Below are positions 6,312 to 8,610 of a stretch of 8,610 nucleotides of DNA, piece after piece. Source of the stretch: Nanobdellota archaeon (GTDB lineage: Archaea > Nanobdellota > Nanobdellia > SCGC-AAA011-G17 > VGLX01); the NCBI GenBank assembly GCA_030691925.1, contig JAUYDG010000156.1:1-8610 (forward strand), read 5' to 3'. Positions within the stretch are counted from its first letter, which is position 1. Every line of letters starts with the position of its first letter. The position numbers and the translations under genes were made by a program. Below the pieces are notes generated by a model, which saw only the letters and a list, made by a program, of their open reading frames with translations, did no database searches and had not been told where the DNA came from.

Positions 6312-6829
6312 AACTAACCAAGAAAGGACAAGCAGAAGACTTCTTTGCCGACCTGATACCCTCGCTCATAATAATCGTCATAGGCTTGTTTATCCTGTCA
6401 CAGATGAACACTGAAAACGAAAAAACGACAAACAATAAGGTATCCGCCTTGGAAGATGCTTTAAAAGCAGAAATAACCACCCTTGCTGATTACCTAAACC
6501 GAGAGGTAGACGTTGACGATAAGAAGATGCCACTAAGCGATCTGATAAGCTTGAGCTACAAAAATGAAGCATACAAGAAAAAAATGGAATCTGAATTGAA
6601 AAAGATACAACTAATATCGGTGGAGCCCCCTGCTGAAAATACTTTTTGTACATGGAGGATGTGTTTAAGAGCGCAAATTTACTACCCTGACAGCCCCGAA
6701 CCTTTAAAGATAGAGGATGATTGTATCGGCAAAGAAAAAGTGATACACCTCCCCACATATGATGGTCAATATATCACAATGAACACTACTTTAGATAAAA
6801 CTATGGAAATATGTTCAACTCCTGTGTAA
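6308..6829 (+). CDS. Pilin-like protein with a four-Cys ectodomain; mosaic codon use
   Basis: 173 aa. The start overlaps the previous stop (ATGA). The N-terminus is MKLTKKGQAEDFF, with a hydrophobic helix at about 17-32 and expected cleavage after Gly7. A helical, charged stretch follows (about 42-100, likely coiled), then a compact end with C114, C119, C139 and C169, which could make two disulfides. All four of these Cys are TGT, while TGC is used almost everywhere else in the window, and codons after about residue 108 are more T-ending in general. This suggests that the 3' third (about 6635-6829) has a different history, or is under different constraint. The role is inferred: a minor pilin of the operon. 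Confidence 0.84.
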   Translation: MKLTKKGQAEDFFADLIPSLIIIVIGLFILSQMNTENEKTTNNKVSALEDALKAEITTLADYLNREVDVDDKKMPLSDLISLSYKNEAYKKKMESELKKIQLISVEPPAENTFCTWRMCLRAQIYYPDSPEPLKIEDDCIGKEKVIHLPTYDGQYITMNTTLDKTMEICSTPV

Positions 6830-6830
6830 A

Positions 6831-7868
6831 ATGAACAAAAAAGCAGCAATAATACTACTCTCAGCATCTTTAGCATTCCTAGTAGCCAGCGCGATACTGA
6901 TAAGCCCACAAATGAAAACACCAACAGCAATAGGAGACTCACAGCTAAAACTGTTCAACCTACAAAAAACAGAAGACTCTTACATGCTCTACCTAGACAT
7001 AGCCGCGAAATTTGCCCTGGCAGAAACCATGAAGATGACCGATTCAGGACAAGAAATCTACGCCTTATGCATCGCAAAACAAAGGGCATGCGAAGAACTG
7101 CCGCAATACTTCAAAACCGCCTTCACCAAACATATAGAAGCATTCAACAAGGCATACAAACAAAACCTAAACGTGGACAACTACGAATTCAAATCAAAAA
7201 TAACCGCTCTAGAAGACGGCAAGCCAGCAATAGAGTTTTTAGGGATATCAAAAGATAATATAATAGTAAAAAAAGAACAAGACCTGACATACACGATAAA
7301 ACCAAACTTCAAAATAAAAGCAGGCCTAGAAGAACTAAACAAGCTGGCTATCACGCCCGAAATAATGGCGATAAACTACTTCAACAATGTAGTTGACAAA
7401 TTCCAAAGGTGCATAGAAAAAACCAAAGACCAAAAGATAAGCTGCTTCTGCGAAAACTCAGAAATAAGCCCAATCATGCTGCCGGAAGGCTACGAAGTAA
7501 GCATAATCACCACAACAAAAAAAGAAAACCTGTTAGGAGGAGCAGAATACCAGTTCAAACTGTACAAAGGGGAATCGATAGTCATAAGGGAAGGAAGACA
7601 AAAAGTCAGAACACTGAAAGGAATATTCGGAGCTTACGAGCTATTAGAAAAAGACCTGGAAAACAAGCTCTGCTATCCGGGAGCGTTCTCGGTAGAACAA
7701 GGATACCTGATAGGCAAGAACTCAGAAAAGGGCAAACTCCACTTCTACACAGGAGATGCAAACTGCAAAGGGGTCTCAACATTCTCAATGGTGGAATTCG
7801 TAAAAGAGTCAGACTTTGGAAGGCTTAAAAGCCCTGAATGCTCAGAAATAGGCGTGAAATCTGCGTAA
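6831..7868 (+). CDS. Anchored extracytoplasmic protein with one CxC/LPxGY domain
   Basis: 345 aa, with one base after the preceding stop; last gene of the operon. It begins MNKKAAIILLSAS, with a hydrophobic helix at about 6-25. The Gly of KKG is replaced by Ala, so it may be a plain signal anchor or signal peptide rather than a prepilin. Region 40-180 is helical with C80 and C87. A domain at about 184-281 has C194, C205-x-C207, LPEGYEV (217-223), an 'EYQFKLY' strand and C281. It aligns well by eye with residues 280-371 of the 774 product and more loosely with the two domains of the transglycosylase protein. The C-terminal part has C312 and C337. There are eight Cys, all TGC. The function is unknown; the shared domain ties this operon to the transglycosylase operon. 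Confidence 0.86.
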   Translation: MNKKAAIILLSASLAFLVASAILISPQMKTPTAIGDSQLKLFNLQKTEDSYMLYLDIAAKFALAETMKMTDSGQEIYALCIAKQRACEELPQYFKTAFTKHIEAFNKAYKQNLNVDNYEFKSKITALEDGKPAIEFLGISKDNIIVKKEQDLTYTIKPNFKIKAGLEELNKLAITPEIMAINYFNNVVDKFQRCIEKTKDQKISCFCENSEISPIMLPEGYEVSIITTTKKENLLGGAEYQFKLYKGESIVIREGRQKVRTLKGIFGAYELLEKDLENKLCYPGAFSVEQGYLIGKNSEKGKLHFYTGDANCKGVSTFSMVEFVKESDFGRLKSPECSEIGVKSA

Positions 7869-7872
7869 GCAC

Positions 7873-7880
7873 TTTTTCTT
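7873..7880 (+). terminator. Weak T-rich terminator after the 4666-7868 operon
   Basis: TTTTTCTT lies a few bases after the stop of the last operon gene and before the next promoter. It is short, so termination here is only probable. Confidence 0.4.
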
Positions 7881-7892
7881 AAACAACCTCCA

Positions 7893-7910
7893 GAAAGTCT
7901 TATAAACTAT
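7893..7910 (+). promoter_or_regulatory. Archaeal BRE/TATA promoter for the 7937 gene
   Basis: GAAAGTCTTATAAACTAT shows a purine BRE-like block and a TATA box (CTTATAAAC, 7899-7907). The transcription start is expected near 7930, giving a very short leader before the ATG at 7937. Confidence 0.65.
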
Positions 7911-7936
7911 CTGAATAAGATGGTTTTGTAGCTAAA

Positions 7937-8610
7937 ATGGCACCAAAAAGCGATCATGAACCTGATGAAACAGTAGGATTGCGTAACAGAGATTTAGAAA
8001 GAATAATCAAATTATACGAGAAGCATTCTGATTACGAAGAGGAACACCCGACTTTAGAGAAGGAAGCGCTAAAAACATTAAAAGCATTAAACGGCAAAGA
8101 TGTTGCTTGCGCTGAAAGGCTCATCAATTCTTATAAGGACAATTCTGATTACGAAGAGTCCGCATTATGCCTGGGTGAAGCTGTCTGCACGACTCTAGAA
8201 GCCTTAGGCAATAAAAGTACAAGCAATGCTGCAGCCCTTATCAAGACGTATAAGGACAGTTCTGACTATAATGAAAGCTCATTAAACCTAAGCGAAAATG
8301 TATGCAGGACATTAAAAGCCAGCGATAAAGACGTATCTTATGCCTTGAGTTTAATTAAAAGTTATAAAGACAATTCCGATTATAATGAGAACCCAGGAAG
8401 ACTAAGAAGAGCTGTATGCAAAACATTACAAGCGCTTGACAACAACCATAGAGAGGAAAGGGGAGCCGAGATTTTAATAAAGGCTTATCATAAAGAATCC
8501 GACTTTGAAGAATCTTCTTCAAGATTGAGCGAGGCAGTATGCGAAACGATAAACGCGTTAAAACACCGCAGCACATTAGAAGCTGAAGTATTAATAAAAT
8601 CTTATCATAA
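7937..8610 (+). CDS. Soluble alpha-helical repeat protein (3' end outside window)
   Basis: At least 224 codons are open to the window edge with no stop. There is no signal or membrane segment, so it is probably cytoplasmic. After a charged 22-residue N-terminus the protein is built of 38-41-residue repeats starting at about residues 23, 62, 101, 139, 180 and 219. Each runs LIKSYKDNSDYxES, then LSEAVCxTLxAL and a short Ala-rich turn, consistent with two helices per unit, as in HEAT/ARM-like solenoids, which usually bind proteins. The Cys in AVCxTL is kept in units 2-5. The start is supported by a TATA box about 30 bases upstream and by in-frame stops before it. Codons are more T-ending (GAT, TAT, TCT) than in the pilin operons, and it has its own promoter, so it need not belong to the same system. 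The family was not identified. Confidence 0.83.
   Translation, partial: MAPKSDHEPDETVGLRNRDLERIIKLYEKHSDYEEEHPTLEKEALKTLKALNGKDVACAERLINSYKDNSDYEESALCLGEAVCTTLEALGNKSTSNAAALIKTYKDSSDYNESSLNLSENVCRTLKASDKDVSYALSLIKSYKDNSDYNENPGRLRRAVCKTLQALDNNHREERGAEILIKAYHKESDFEESSSRLSEAVCETINALKHRSTLEAEVLIKSYH
8003..8610 (+). repeat. Tandem coding repeat, about 117 bases per unit
   Basis: Five full units and the start of a sixth begin at about 8003, 8120, 8237, 8351, 8474 and 8591 (114-123 bases each). The best-kept parts encode YKDxSDY and AVCxTL. Units 2-4 are the most alike at both protein and base level (for example TATAAGGACA near the start of units 2 and 3), suggesting relatively recent internal duplication. 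Confidence 0.75.

Noticed and set aside
7409..7828. A 139-codon + strand open frame within the 6831 gene
   Set aside because: It lies in another frame of a well-supported gene, its product is an Arg/Lys/Asn/His-rich low-complexity string typical of an A-rich gene read out of frame, and it has no promoter or Shine-Dalgarno.
8003..8610. CRISPR-like array
   Set aside because: The repeat unit (about 117 bases) is coding, imperfect and in frame, with no short exact repeats separated by unique spacers.

Overview
The window reads as part of an archaeal genome, most likely a DPANN lineage of the Woesearchaeota/Pacearchaeota kind. Three things suggest this: purine-rich BRE plus TATA boxes placed about 25-28 bases before likely transcription starts; T-run terminators without hairpins; and many small proteins beginning Met-x-Lys-Lys-Gly (often KKGQ or KKGD) followed by one hydrophobic segment, which is the class III (type IV pilin-like) signal typical of archaea. 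The lineage is an inference from style, since no marker gene is present. All genes are on the + strand and tightly packed.

Layout. (1) 1-736: the C-terminal part of a GspF/TadC/ArlJ-type polytopic membrane protein, the platform of type IV pilus/archaellum machines, followed by a 31-residue membrane peptide. (2) 774-4162: an apparently leaderless operon with a 547-aa Cys-rich anchored protein, a 54-aa pilin-like peptide, and a 528-aa anchored protein ending in an intact-looking lytic transglycosylase (SLT/GH23) domain. (3) 4227-4598: a single pilin-like gene with its own promoter, a good Shine-Dalgarno and a strong T-tract terminator, the best major-pilin candidate here. (4) 4666-7868: a six-gene overlapping or abutting operon of bitopic pilin-like and Cys-bearing proteins. 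(5) 7937 to the window end: a separately promoted gene for a soluble alpha-helical repeat protein that runs off the window.

How it may work together (inference). A type IV filament platform protein beside about ten single-span, mostly extracytoplasmic, Cys-containing proteins looks like a pilus or pseudopilus locus: one main subunit, several minor pilins, and two or three large ectodomain proteins. Three of the large proteins share a previously unnamed (to me) Cys-containing domain, four copies in all, with the pattern C-x(8,10)-C-x-C-x(6,9)-[LI]P-x2-Y. One of these proteins carries a murein-cleaving fold, although archaea do not make murein. The most exciting reading is a filament or surface apparatus that presents a peptidoglycan hydrolase toward a bacterial partner, prey or host.

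Limits: no database search was possible. The lytic transglycosylase and the GspF/TadC-type calls rest on recognisable motifs; the other proteins are described, not identified.
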